Of a stretch of DNA of 64,000 nucleotides, positions 1 to 12,000 are shown in pieces. The notes beneath the pieces were generated by a model. It was not told the origin of the DNA, made no database searches, and saw only the letters and a program-made list of their open reading frames with translations. Source of the stretch: Angiostrongylus vasorum (Eukaryota > Nematoda > Chromadorea > Rhabditida > Metastrongylidae); assembly GCA_018806985.1 (NCBI GenBank), contig JADANN010000150.1, positions 46,001 to 110,000 of the forward strand, read 5' to 3'. The stretch's first letter is position 1. Each line of letters begins with the position of its first letter. Both the position numbers and the translations under genes were made by a program.

Positions 1-279
1 GACAAGCCTCGGACACCATCCAGGCCCTCAATGATTGACGTCTGCCCGACTAATAAGTAATATGACTCGTCGGCCACTTGGCACATTGAGCGAGACCGGG
101 CCATCACGACTTGACCGTTTGAAAGTGGTGCATTTGTTCGTAGAACACATATGACGATAGTCGACCAGTATAAACGATAAATCATTCAGTATTCACTTAG
201 TAATTAGGGAGGCGCCATGCATTCGTCTCCATTCACAGGGGTGACTGAATGCATTAAACGACCTATGCGACGAATGGTG

Positions 280-440
280 CAAAGCCGCCAACGTCGCTAT
301 TAAGTGTTTTGCTTATAATTCCAAACAAGTCCGAAACAAAGCTTTGCACTCCAGAATGATGAGAGTTTTTTGGTAAGCCACCAACGCGCAGAGTCGAACC
401 AACGACCATGTGTGTATTGCTGAGCACCTCTAACCAATGC
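280..440 (-). repeat. SINE family C fragment, reverse
   Basis: Contains AGAGTCGAACCAACGACC (B box complement) and GCACCTCTAACCAATGCAC (A box complement). The ORF here is not coding. Confidence 0.45.
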
Positions 441-1169
441 ACTACGTGAATCTTGATTGACCGTTTATAAAAAGAACGTATCACTGTTCCAAAGGACTTT
501 ATGCATTTATAGAAATTGCATCCTGATTTTTGTGAATAATCTGTGAAGTGCAGTTTTCGTTAGTAAGTGCAGAAATCCGTTTTCTTGTAGCACACGAACT
601 CTTTTGTCCATAAAATTTCTCAATGGAAAGGTAGAACTAAATGAAAGGAAATATATGTAAAAGAGAATAGTAAGCGAAAAAAAGAACAAAGCATATCGAA
701 TATGGACCGATGATCATGAGAAACACGAGAAGCAAACTGGTTTTGCATAACCAACGAAGCATGTGCTTTCCAAGGTTATCGTACGAATATCGTCGATCAA
801 CGACAACCATACGAAACATTATCTGCTTTCAAATGTGCTATTGGCCTCAATCTAGCGATTTACAATGAGGAGCACGAACACGTAGCTGATTGATCCATCG
901 AGATTTAAACAAGCTGCGATGGTTTTCCGAAATTTGTCCGATGGTATCTATGCCAAAGACCAATAGTTGTTTTAAGTTACACAGCATTGGTTAACACATG
1001 ATCCCAAAAGACGGCCTTTTTTGTCGCACAACTGATGACGATTTCACGATCACTAAGTGAACTTGAGGAGTTGTTGACATTACAGATCTATAGAGAGTTT
1101 TGTTTCTCTTCTTGTAATTTTTATCACGTACTCCATCGGCTTAAACCTGTTCAAAATTAACGTTTTCAG

Positions 1170-1325
1170 AAGGTTAGCAATGAAATTTGGCCTTTTAAAG
1201 TTCCTAACGGACGAGTGACAGCTGCAGACAAAAACTGTGTAGTGGCTAACATCATCTTCCACATTGCACGAAATCTCCCTTCTTCACTTGCTTTCGTCAT
1301 CGAAATGAGAGGTTTGAAGCAATAA
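1170..1325 (+). CDS. Terminal exon of an unidentified plus-strand gene
   Basis: After the acceptor AACGTTTTCAG the frame is open for 51 codons to TAA, with varied, well-structured composition (EIWPFKVPNGRVTAADKNC, then IIFHIARNLPSSLAFVIEM). A polyadenylation-type AATAAA at 1321-1326 overlaps the stop codon. Upstream exons are not secure; a candidate segment at 905-965 (KQAAMVFRNLSDGIY) lacks a good acceptor. Family not recognised. Confidence 0.45.
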   Translation, partial: KVSNEIWPFKVPNGRVTAADKNCVVANIIFHIARNLPSSLAFVIEMRGLKQ

Positions 1326-1326
1326 A

Positions 1327-3800
1327 ATTAAAGAAATATATATATATCATATGCTCCAGGAAATCAGAATTTCATCTTGGTATGATAAAGCAGTTTGTAC
1401 TTTATAGAAAAAGATATGGAGATTCTGAAGTACTCTGTTCCATCTGAGAAAAAATCTAATGCGAGCCGAGATATGTTGGTTTAAGGTATTGAAAGTATCT
1501 GCTAGTCTCGAGTTTAATGCATTGTGTGCAATGCATACCAGGATTGTCAAACGACTTGCCTAGGAGGTCAACTATACTTCATTCTTTTATCACTTAGTTT
1601 TTTTCAATGATACCCTAATTATGGGAATAGCATCACGAACTGTTCAGTAAACAATCACAAAAAGTTTCGAGGTGTTATTTTGTTAAGTCCTATAAGCCGA
1701 GAGAGGGGGTAAACCAAGGGCCACAGTGGGCAATATGTAGCACGTAAGATCACAGAAAGGGTTAATCGCAGTTCGATCCAGCCTGGGCCCCAAGTTTTGC
1801 AAATATCTCGGTATCATTGTGGTTGCATCTCACATAACACCGGACCGTGAAGAACTGTGGTGGGCAGTAAGTAAAAGGTTGGCACAGTGAGTCCCACAAA
1901 TGCTTTTAAAATTGTACTTATTAAAGCCTCACTTAATAAATGAAGGAGTTACTATGATCGTACATGAGGAACTTTAGACCCAAATCAAAAGCGCAGACTG
2001 AGCATTGCCTAACAGCAACCTCTATAATCCTTTTTTAAATTTCCCTGCTAAATTATAAGTCCAGAAGTAGAACAATTAGGGCTAGAAATAGAATAGTATC
2101 TAAAGTCCAGACATTTTTTCATAGTGCAGTTTTTCTAATAAAAGTGAAGTGCTTCGGTGATATAAAAAATGGTAATATAAAAAATAGATAAGGTAAAAGA
2201 ATGTCATTCAGAGTTCGAAATCATCAGACAGATAGATCGAATAGCATGTGCGATTTGTGATTATGACGATTGCAATGAAGGACTAAGTGGTAATGGAAAG
2301 AAAGCGTACGACCATCGTCGAGGATTATGGTGGTACCATCTGCCCCACTGATCCCGACACTTGTCATATGTGTAGGCTAGGATAGACACACAGTGAGTGT
2401 CACCCAATGACTATTGTAGGACAAGTAAACACGAGGCTGATTAATCAGAACGACAATACGAACTTCGGTCGAACATCTGTCTGAACAGTTAATTCACTTA
2501 GTTCCTTTTAATTTTTCTAAACAATAGAAATCCAATCTGCCGTCCTATAGTGCTCTCTCGTTTGAAATAAAACACATCTGCCAACGTCCATTACAATTGC
2601 GACGACGAAAAACGACATTAGAAAGAACTGGAAATGTTAACGGACCAAAAAAAACTCAATAAATCTAATGATTTATTTATTACTTTACACTTAAAATAGC
2701 CGAGCAAAAAGAAATCTCTAGAACAAAACTGAACCCAAGACGATTCTCAGCCTACTTGCTTTTTTCTATCCGTTTAATACACATGTATAATTTGAGGGAA
2801 GGAGTGAGACGTCACTTGTTTTCTTGTATTTGATGTCGTTTCATAAATAATCGATAGGAAAACCTCAGAACTAAGAAGAAAAGCCTGTGTTTCATGTTGA
2901 TCACTAATGGTTAATTAGTGTAAGAACACTGTTACGGCTTTCGTTAGGACAAGTATTACGGTTGTTATTATGTCAGCTGATAGAAATAAAGTGGTTCAAC
3001 TTCTCATTAAAAGCATTAATAAATAAGCCATTATACGTCCACGGACACATCAAAAATAATGTTACGAATTCTAGATAATACACGTCGATCGAAGAACCCT
3101 CATTTCAGGTGTCACGTCCTATATCAACGAAAAATATTTGGGTACATTGATCATCCACATAGTCATTGATCATCATCAACGAAAATGACACATAAACTGT
3201 CGAGAAGTCGCTAATTTGTTGAAGTGTTCCGCAAAATTGCGTAATGCACTGCTTGCATTATCAAATTAGTTGAAGGTCTTATTAGTTACCCAAGATAGGA
3301 ACCACTAAGACGCGTCAGCGACGATATCTTCATTGCGTGATCGTAGTTGGTTTCAATACTATCGTGTGCAGGACATTTTATCACCACTGTACTTCCCGAA
3401 AACTCTCAATAACTTTCTACCGGCTGCCCGTTGCCTCATGGATTGGGGGTTTGGAATGTTTTTGAGCTATGATGGGCAGCAAACAACGTCTTCGTGAGGC
3501 AAATTTTTTACATTTTTTAAATGGTGGTCCAGCTAAGAGTTGGCCAATGCCAAGAATCGCTACCGACCTGATGAGAACTTCCTCTTGATGGACAATAGCC
3601 GGTGACTGGCCCTGTGAAGACGATATAAGCACCAGCTCAGAAAGTCTGAACTAGGAACGTACCAGCTCTGTTCACAGTGTACTAGATCGCACGTTATTCT
3701 TCATGAAGGGTTTTGTGTCACTTTCTTCAAGTCAGTTGTCACCTCAAGATGAATGTACGCTCTAAGGATAAAAAAATGTGAAAGCGATTGCATGAAAGTG
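1327..3800. other. Noncoding stretch
   Basis: AT-rich with a family B fragment at about 1740-1890. Frames at 1550-1347 and 3632-3417 (minus) are short and lack a convincing splice context, though CTTCACAG at about 3605 followed by SPAIVHQEEVLI is mildly suggestive. Otherwise nothing seen. Confidence 0.4.
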
Positions 3801-3807
3801 GCTTAAA

Positions 3808-3880
3808 AGAGGAAAGGAAAGAAAGAGAAAGAGAAAGAGAAAGAGAAAGAGAAAGAGCGAGAGAAGGAGAAAGAGCAAGG
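3808..3880 (+). repeat. GAGAAA microsatellite
   Basis: Purine-strand repeat of GAGAAA units decaying into GAGAGAAGG. Confidence 0.9.
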
Positions 3881-3914
3881 GACAAAGGAAGGGCTTTTTA
3901 TGCAACAAATCCCA

Positions 3915-4087
3915 TCATTTTCCAGAAAGTTCATAGTGACCCAGATATTTTCGTAAATTTCTGAACAATCGTAAGAAAACCTCTTCTGAAGTCAGCATAT
4001 CTACTACTAATTTCAAACCAGTTGGTAAAAAAGTTTCGATTTTCTTTTCCCTTCCACTCAGAACATTCTTCGTATTGCTTTTATTTA
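3915..4087 (-). CDS. Terminal exon of an unidentified minus-strand gene
   Basis: A minus-strand frame after the possible acceptor TTTTATGTCATAG reads VLSGREKKIETFLPTGLKL, then SEEVFLRLFRNLRKYLGHY and ELSGK before TGA. It is Leu/charged-rich and helical, unlike the surrounding AT-rich DNA. An exon candidate at 5101-4974 lies upstream on the same strand but does not join directly in phase. Family not recognised. Confidence 0.42.
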
Positions 4088-4621
4088 CTATGACATAAAA
4101 CATATCTGATCTTCAAACATACAAAGGATTTTGAGCTCTAACGGGTTGCTATGATTTGGCACTTCGCCGGACTACTATTACGGTTACTGGGAGAAATATG
4201 CTAAATTCTAATGCATGCCCGTAATTATAAAAAGTTGAAAATGACTACAGGCATGACAGATAAAAACTCATAAGAAGTAGAATAATAAACGGAGAAAAAT
4301 ATTAGGGTTAGAGTGGGATTGCCAGAGATACCGTATAGCCAATCTGATATAGCCCATCTGACCGCAGTTTGTGAGAGTCATCGAAAGAGATGGACGAGAT
4401 ATGTGTAGTTTACAGTCGTGGACAGTGGTGATATATATTCATGGCGACAGATATAAACATTACGGCATGCAATGTCATGTTAATAAAAGGAAGTTAAAGG
4501 AAGTTATGTCGATCATGCACAACATTTCTCAATTCCCTTTTTGACTCTAGCAATGTGTACTAGTAAAGAATTTGCACCGTTTTGAAAACAAACATCGTGG
4601 TGGAAAAGAAATGGCTCCTAT

Positions 4622-4676
4622 GAAAGAAAGAAAGAAAGAAAGAAAGAAAGGAAAAAAAAGAAAGAAAGAAAGAAAA
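4622..4676 (+). repeat. GAAA microsatellite
   Basis: Run of GAAA units interrupted by a longer A tract near 4650. Confidence 0.9.
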
Positions 4677-4973
4677 AACGATTCTCTGAGATAAGCATGT
4701 TCGCTAAAAAGTGACCACGAGCTAGATGGTTAGTCATATCTGTGTGTCTGATTTGTCTAGAGCGGAACATATGGCATGGTTACAGATCTCTTCTAAGAGA
4801 TCTCTTCTCGTTCCAATAAAATAAGACGATAACTGTTTCCAATAGCCATCTGGTGCGAACATCATCGTTCTCCTCTATCCCTCCTCTTCCCACAACAATT
4901 CAATGATGATAATTGACATGTCTCGATAAATAGGACGAATATGATTCGAGGACAGAATTTCTTGAAAACGTAC

Positions 4974-5101
4974 CAAAACGACAAAAAGAAGAGCGGATTG
5001 GGAGATGCAATTTCTGAGACACTAGTTAAATTCTCAATTAAGACATTCTTTCTCACTGCTCGCCTAGCACAACCAATAGGTAATTCTCTACGGCGCACGA
5101 A
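4974..5101 (-). CDS. Candidate internal exon
   Basis: This lies between an excellent pyrimidine-rich acceptor (TTTCCCCCTGCTTCCTCAG) and donor GTACGT. Forty-two codons plus two bases read RRRELPIGCARRAVRKN, then LIENLTSVSEIASPNPL. The splice sites are better than the protein evidence. It may belong with the terminal exon at 3915-4087, with at least one exon missing between. Confidence 0.33.
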
Positions 5102-5334
5102 CTGAGGAAGCAGGGGGAAAAGGAGACATGCCTTCGTGACGAATTACAGCACTCGAAAAAAAAAGAAACTGAGCTTTGTTTTTCACCTTTCTAAGCCATT
5201 TCATAGTGTCGTCTTCATATGAAAGCCGTTTTTTTGCATAGTAAGAAGATCTATAGCGCCTGGTTTTCTACACCAGTGAGTACAACGGTGTGACACCACT
5301 AATTATTCAAATAATGTAAAAGGATAGTTCTCGA

Positions 5335-6110
5335 TAATTTTGTTGAGCAAACGCGAGGTGTTACTTTATTCTTTATTCCGTTAAAGCTGACGTTTCGGTG
5401 GATTTCGGATTCTTCAGAGCCTGGAAGGGTATATTGATAGACAATTTACTAAAGCAAACGCTCCTATAACACATACAGAAAGATGAAAATCTAATTCGCA
5501 ATCACACGGTCAACAGCTTCTCGAAAAAAACCCACCATTTATTATGTGCCCTCCACTGAGGAAAAACAGCTGATCAGAGTTGCATACGGTCGTTAAATGC
5601 ACCACCCACAACAAAAGTCGATGCGAAGGTACGGGGCCAGATCGTGTGTGATCTCCGGGCGTTCCTCCCTGCTGTTCATTCTAGGGTTCCTGGTATTTAT
5701 CCAAAAAGCCTCTAGAAGTTGGCGCGTTGGTGTTTTGACATCCAGTGCGAGGATATTGACTTTAATATCAAAAATCTTCCCCGCTATGTTTTTGTATCCC
5801 ATGCGTCCCTAGTGGCGTGCCTTGTCTTGCTTTTCGTTTGCCATGTAGGTGTTCTTTCATGCGGATACATAAAGCTCTGCCGTTTCGCCAACATATTCAT
5901 CTTCACAAATACTACAAGAGATCAGGTATATCGTGCGTGAACTCATGCAATCACCGTGCTTGCCTTAAGGGCAAATTACGCAACTTTGTGTTTCGCATAG
6001 ACAGTCATATAGTCGGCTACGAACTAACTGACGACGAAGGGAATCGGGTGGTATCTTAACTATCGGTACAGATTCTTCTAGACGTGCCTTTCTTAAGCAT
6101 AGTTTTATTT
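5335..6110 (-). mobile_element. Decayed Penelope-like element copy
   Basis: The minus strand at 5802-5593 encodes a GIY-YIG C-terminal stretch (RQLLEAFWINTRNP) matching the better-preserved copy at 8.5-9.7 kb. Upstream (5990-5820) are frameshifted remains of the nuclease core (EDEYVGET). The left end (5335-5417) matches the terminal sequence of the mini-element at 22.0 kb, including a hammerhead-like block. The partner end was not found. Confidence 0.6.
5389..5417 (-). ncRNA. Hammerhead-ribozyme-like motif (copy b)
   Basis: On the minus strand both catalytic strands are intact (CTGAAGA and GAAACGTC), but the intervening stem II is eroded (ATCCGAAATCCACC). Confidence 0.5.
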
Positions 6111-6589
6111 GAAAAGAATATGTTTGCTACTAGTTAACGACGTCCGCCCCATAGGATTTTGCTTTCGTCTGAGCTTAGGACGAGCCCATGCCAGAATACA
6201 GTGTTATTGGCCGAACTGCTCTACAGTTTGACAAGGAAACTCAAGAAATGAATATGATTACACGGTAAACAACTTGAAGAGACTCAACGTTTTTACCGCT
6301 TATAAGTAGGAAATGATACCAGTCGCAAATTTTTCACATGGAACACATGGACTCCTCGTAAAATATGAACGAGCTATAAACATTTATGGTCTGCTTATTT
6401 AATAGTTCATGATCATCTTAGAAGAAGTGTCAGAGCTATCCAGTGCTTAGGTGGTCGGAGAAAAATTACGCCGATAGCAAAGACTGACAATAAGAGAATG
6501 TAGCGCAGCATGTCTAGCCATCTGGTTAATCTCCAAAAAAAGAACCAGTAGTTGTACTTCTTCCACCTGTGCTCTATTTAAGGTGTTAT

Positions 6590-6900
6590 AATATTAACGA
6601 TTGTGTGAATTACAAGCACAGTGACGCTGAGATATTTGCAAAACCCTGGACCACAGGTGTCCGCGGTGGAGATCGAACACGCTATTACCCTTTCCGGTTG
6701 TTAATACGTTCACCACCACACCATGCGAGGGCCTTTCGCTTCGCCTTTTTTCTCAGTTAGTTTTTCTATCTACCAGTGCCACCAGCAGCCACCCGTCGAC
6801 GGGGTTGATCTGAGGAGCACAAATAGGTATTGAACCCAGCTAAGCTGAGGCTGTAATCCAAACCACAATGTTAACTTTTTTATTCACTACCTTCAACAAT
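6590..6900 (-). repeat. SINE-like family B copy
   Basis: On the minus strand: GCATGGTGTGGTGGTGAACG (A-box-like), then GGGTAATAGCGTGTTCGATC (B-box-like), then GGTGTCCGCGG...TTTTGCAAATATCTCAGC. Copies at 8255, 36895 and 45495 share this layout. A second, distal segment (TTGAACCCAGCTAAGCTGAGG) matches the copy at 36895. Confidence 0.6.
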
Positions 6901-6934
6901 TTTTTCACGGCATGCGAAATACAACCACAATAAT

Positions 6935-7395
6935 GCAGAACGCGTTAGCCCCGGAAGGCGTAATAGCGTTTTACATCCTTACACGGACATCTGTGTTCTG
7001 GAGTTTTGCAAATATCTCAGCTTCATTGTAGTTATACTCAACATAATACCCTACTGTAGAAATTTGTAGTAGGCAGTAAATAAAAAATTCAGCAAAAACG
7101 ATTGCCTTCAGGCCTGATCCACTTAAGACACCAAGCGTTTTTTTTATCATAGCATCAAAATTCACTCGGGTGCAACAAAAGAAAAATGATCAATCCTGTT
7201 GATGGGTCATTGTTGATGGCACTGATCGAGAGAACTAGTTGAGAAACAGGCGAAACGAAGGACCCGCATGGTGTGGTGGTGAAGGCGTTACTCTCCGGAA
7301 AGGACAGTAGAGCGTTCGTTCCCCCACTGAAGACACTTGCGGTCCGGAGTTTTGTAAATATGTGAGGACCATTGAAGTTACATTTCAGCATCATT
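6935..7395 (+). repeat. Two SINE-like family B copies in tandem
   Basis: A partial copy at about 6940-7085 (CCGGAAGGCGTAATAGCG to TTGTAGTAGGCAGTAAAT) and a fuller one at 7190-7395 (GCATGGTGTGGTGGTGAAGG to GGAGTTTTGTAAATATGTG), both in the opposite direction to the copy at 6590. The open frames here are not genes. Confidence 0.55.
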
Positions 7396-8254
7396 AAAAG
7401 AGAAATGATTTCATCTCTAAAAGCCTAAGCAATCCTTTCCAGGAATTGCTGCATTACAAAGTGTTGTTGCTCTTACCAACTGCCTCTCTTCTCATCGTTC
7501 ACGTATAAAGAATGGGCTCGTGATAAGCATGTTTCGAGCAGCTGTTAATTTTTGTAAAGGAGATGAGTAGATATAGGAAAGCCTTAATTCTACGGGGCAT
7601 ATGGTTAAATTCTAATTGGCACGAATCAATGGACACTCCGGCTAAGTTCAAAAAGAAGAGATCCTTCAAAAATACTTTTCAACTTCTGATGAGATCCCAT
7701 TTAATTATGCCAATTGGTTCGTACCGGCCTGTACGGTTCTATTGTATGCAGAGCAACTTTGAACGACTTTCACTAACTGGTTAAGAAGAAGAATGCATGT
7801 GTTCTTGTGCACTGAATCAAATTTTAGTGAGGTGTTTGTTACTGAACATATTCCCAAAGTGGGTGGAACACTTATATTGGTCTAGAGAAAGAAATCTAGC
7901 TGAAAGCATAAATTCTAGTGAAATACTGTAGTACGCATACAATATATAGTATAGAGCGTCCGCCTTTGATCAATCTGTCAAATATAGTGGTATGCATCCC
8001 AGTGCACTCAATGATCACAATATATTGGCTCATAAAACTTTTGAGATGACCAAGATCAACTTTAAAGAACGAAAATTAGACCACATGGGCGAAAGTCTAG
8101 CAATTACACGTGGCCTCGTGCGATACCACAGACTAACTTTTTGACCTGAGAAGGTCGCATCCCTCCTCGTACTGTCATCCCATCTTGGCCCTACGCGTGT
8201 GGTCATACTTGCTAAGAAGGGGACCACAAAAAACAATGAACAGTTACAAGGTTG

Positions 8255-8425
8255 CAACCAAGATGATGATGAGATATTTGCAAAACTCCGGACAGCAGGA
8301 CAGCAGGTGTTTGCAGTGGGGAACGGATGCGTTATTACCCTTTCCGGGGGGTAACGCGTTCACCACCACACCATGCGTGTCCTTCGTTTCGCGTGTCTCA
8401 GTTAGTTTTAAGATTGTGAGTTGCA
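8255..8425 (-). repeat. SINE-like family B copy
   Basis: Runs from ATGATGAGATATTTGCAAAA to ACCACACCATGCGTGTCC on the plus strand. An extra CAGGACAG duplication distinguishes it. Confidence 0.6.
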
Positions 8426-8543
8426 AGGCTGTTTGACATCCATTTAAACCTGGGTTTTGAGATTCTTAGTTGATAATTTGATGTATTTCTTCAGTAAACA
8501 GACACGAGGTTGTTATTGTAGAACATATTAGAATACAGTAGCC

Positions 8544-8572
8544 GACGTTTCGGCGGTTTCGCCTTCTTCGTA
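8544..8572 (-). ncRNA. Hammerhead-ribozyme-like motif, PLE end (copy a')
   Basis: On the minus strand it reads ACGAAGA, the same GGCG/CGCC stem II, then GAAACGTC. The cleavage side is intact here but the CTGA core is altered, so it is the complementary defect to copy a. Confidence 0.55.
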
Positions 8573-8906
8573 GTCCATTATTCTCCTCCAAAGGGAATCC
8601 TCCAAATACTGAACACAGTAAGATACCTTCGACTTGTACTTCTTCAATTGCGCGTACACGGTGTCCTGTTTGCATCGAAGAGAGGCGCGTAGTAGTCGCG
8701 TTTCGATATTTAGTACTGGTTGGCTGTCCCTTGGTAGACCGCACATATCGTGTAGTTGTATTCGTTTGATGAAGTTCGGCACGACGGTGTTTCAGGCAGC
8801 GGCGGAGAAAGAATATCATACCGAATAGAATACCGAAAATAGAATACCGAAAACAAGGCCTTGTTTCTCTTGCCCTTTATTTCCGGGTCTAGCGAATTCC
8901 GTAAGA

Positions 8907-9323
8907 GTGATAGAAATACCACCGGACACTCTAAGACGCCAGCTAGTTTGTAACCGCCTATATGACCGTCTATGTACAACGAAAAGCGTTGCAATTTGCC
9001 CTACCGGTAGAGACGATGATTGCATGAGTTCGGGTGCAGTCTATCTGATCTTTTGTAAAGCGTACGGGGACGAATACATTGGCGAAACGGGTAGACCACA
9101 TTGTATCCGTATAAAAGAACACCTAGTCGGTAAACTTAAACCAAATTCTCCAGTCGGCACGCATAGGACACAAAGACATAACGGAGAAGATTTTGAAGTA
9201 GGAGTCACTATCCTCATGCAGAAATCGAAAACATCAGCGAGTAAAACTCTTGAAGCCTTTTGGATCAATTCCAAAGATTCAAAAAATGAAATGCAAGGAG
9301 GAGTGTCTTGTTATCACGCATGA
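8907..9323 (+). pseudogene. GIY-YIG endonuclease domain of a Penelope-like element, truncated
   Basis: The 138-codon frame contains GAVYLIFCKAYGDEYIGETG followed by the conserved RPHCIRIKEHL and, near the end, KTLEAFWI. The YL(I/T)...YIGET pattern with downstream R and E is the GIY-YIG nuclease core found at the C-terminus of PLE polyproteins, which nicks target DNA during retrotransposition. No RT is encoded upstream, so it cannot be autonomous. A frame on the minus strand upstream (8782-8528) is a shadow. Confidence 0.75.
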
Positions 9324-9561
9324 CCTGGCGCCATACCTCAGGCTAATCCAATGACCTGACACAGACACAGTTACTGACTATGTTTTACTCTGTGCGGCTG
9401 CTATCCACCAACTAACTGAAATACTTACAACGAATAGACGGCAGGTGTTTAAATGGAGCTGTTCCTTATGCGAATACAAATTTACTTGCTAACTCTTATC
9501 TGCTCGGGTTATGAAAGTGTTTGGCTGAATAGATCGCATCTGAATTTGACCTTCCCAGGCT

Positions 9562-9589
9562 CTGAAGAAGGCGAAACCGCCGAAACATC
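9562..9589 (+). ncRNA. Hammerhead-ribozyme-like motif, PLE end (copy a)
   Basis: Core CTGAAGA, a stem II of GGCG/CGCC closed by an AAAC loop, then GAAAC. The cleavage side reads ATC where GTC is usual, so the one-pair stem III is mismatched and activity is doubtful. Minimal hammerheads of this form are known in PLE terminal repeats, where they act as dimers. Confidence 0.6.
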
Positions 9590-9665
9590 AGCTATTGTAT
9601 TCTAATAAATGTATAATAACAACTTCGTGTCTGTTTATTAAAGAAATACATCAAATTGTCAATCA

Positions 9666-11690
9666 ATGCCGAGGTTAACAAAAAGTCGGTCCTGGGAATT
9701 CTCAGTTGACCTTATCAGAATATTTTACCTATTATATCCACCACTTGACCTTAAAGTCAACCATTTCAAGCCAAGGAGAAGAAAAAATCCGACGACACAT
9801 TTGAATTGTGAAATGTGGAATAAAAAAATATTTTAGTAAACTCGTGTCAGCTCATCAACCAGATAGCAAGAATACCACGCTGCATCTGCTCTCCTTTCCA
9901 TGTTTTTTGAATTTTTAAATCTAGCCAACACATTTAAAACACATTAAGAAATGACTTTTTAAGCTACAGTTGGATTTCTAGAAGTATTCTAATGAACCAC
10001 TGACAATGAAATTTTCCAGATTTCTCTAGTGGCATTACAGAAAGCTATCAAGTTTTTATATCGGTATTAGGTGGTAAGAGAAATATTCACCACTTACTAC
10101 CAAGACAATTAAAATGGAGCTTAATCAATCCTATGGAGCAAAACAAAAAACTGGAGTGCTGGATCGTGTCTGTTCCATATGACGGCCACGGAACGAATGA
10201 GAAATATTTCGTTAATAAAAAGCACCATTTTTTAAATAATATAACGACTTGAAATATTTATAATTAATATGAAAACTACTTCCTTTAACTTCCTGTAGGG
10301 GAAAAAAAGTTGGGAAATTATAAAAGAAAGTTCTGTGCGACATTTTCAAGTATCCGAAACCCAATAAATTTCAGGGAGTGTGTAATGATCCCATAATAGC
10401 GTTTAGATGAATAAGGAGCAAGTAAAATCTTTCGTACTTTAAGAGCTTTATGGGCATAGCTTCCGTGACATGTATTGCGTTTGACGCTGAACGTGACGAA
10501 TGAAGCGGACGAGGATGTCTAGCACTCCAGCTGCACAATTTACTGCATTCATCAGCCATCGATGGCCTTAAAACTGATGATTAAGGGCATAGAGAAACCA
10601 ACTGAACATAAAATTAAAAAACTTCATAAGGATTAAGAGACTCTAAAAATCGAAGAGGTCGAAGCAACATGTTGAAAGCCCAGTATCATTGTATGCTAGT
10701 AGAGATAGAGAAGAAATAAACCAGCTCGTCATTAATTTTGAAGTGGGAAAAAAAGAAAATCGAAAAAGATCTCTGCCAATCATTTTAGGTTTTGAAGTTT
10801 GTCTTCGTAAAGTTGGCACTTTCTGGATAACACATAGCAAATATGTTGACACAGGTCGGCCGACTCAAAAAAAAACGGTAACTAATGCTTATCTTACAAA
10901 ACTTAAGAAAAAAATGCTTAGAAGATCTTGTTAGTATATTCGCAAATGTGTACTACCTGAAGACAAACCTTTGTGACGGAGGTGGTTCACTTTGATCCTT
11001 CTGCCTTTTACCATGCCCCCCATTTTGTAATTTGGTCTTCCAACGCTGTAGACGATCACTTGATCCTTGTGTAAGATCATGAAATCCTACAATTCTTGCA
11101 TAGAATATTACATATAAAAGACAAAGAGTTTGGAGTAGACAAATCCTTCAGGAATTTGTCGATCATTCAAGCTCATACGTAAAAGTGAGCAAAAGCAAAG
11201 TTTACCTACAGAACGAAATGAGAAGGCTTAGATAGTTCGATACAATTTTCGGGCTACACAGGGATGAAAGGCATGCTTTGCCTCATTTGCACGATTAAAC
11301 CAAAGAAGATGTGTACGTTGCAGGACTTCTCTAACCACATCGTTACACTCACTCCACAGTATTACACATGTATATCCAAAATACACGTGTACTAACACGT
11401 CAGCAGTATCTTCGATAATTCAATAACCGTGTTCGCAGAGGTGTATCATAAGATTCTGAATTTGTTTACTGTGTCTCATACAAACTATTCGAAGTTGAAC
11501 TTTATTCTTCAAAAAATGCTGAAAAGGTTGCTGTACAAGATAACAGCTAAAAGTCCATGATGATCTATTCTCTTTAGTCTTTGTTGCTACATCCTGAATT
11601 TATGGTCCAAAATAACAGCGAATACATCAATTAGTTGCCTACGAACTAAATTTCAGAAGGTGAAACTGACAACTCATATCGCTCTTAGCA
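9666..11690. other. Noncoding stretch
   Basis: AT-rich. A charged plus-strand frame at 10689-10934 has no splice sites or domain. A tiny exon-like segment follows AAATTTTCCAG at 10019 (LVALQKAIKFLY) but is isolated. Nothing else seen. Confidence 0.35.
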
Positions 11691-11754
11691 ATGTACATGG
11701 TTTTTCCGCAGACATCTTTACTGGTATTGGTTTATTTAATGTGGCGAATAGTTT

Positions 11755-12000
11755 TTTAGTGGGTGCAAGTACAATGGTTAGAAGTGCCATGCAATACACT
11801 TTGGTTCGATCCTGCGCTCCATTCTCACCAAACCTTCCTTCCCTCCGAGTTCGGAATACTACCAGAATTGTCTACAGGACTGACTCGATCATCGGTAGGC
11901 CACAGCGATACTCCAGAAATGAATTCAATCACACTAACGATGCGTGATGAAGTCCACTTCATGGCTTATACCTCAGGGACTAATTAATGATGATGGCTTT
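11755..12000 (+). repeat. SINE family C copy
   Basis: GTACAATGGTTAGAAGTGCC (A box) and TTTGGTTCGATCCTGCGCTC (B box), then the family body (CCGAGTTCGG, ATCGGTAGGCCAC). The overlapping open frames are not genes. Confidence 0.6.

Larger units (their letters stand above)
8465..9665 (+). mobile_element. Penelope-like element fragment with GIY-YIG endonuclease and inverted ends
   Basis: The two ends (about 8465-8575 and 9555-9665) are near inverted copies of about 100 bases, each holding a hammerhead-ribozyme-like block. Between them lies a C-terminal GIY-YIG endonuclease fragment. The reverse transcriptase expected upstream is missing, so this is a truncated, non-autonomous copy. PLEs pair RT with GIY-YIG and carry hammerhead motifs in their terminal repeats, which fits. 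Confidence 0.75.
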
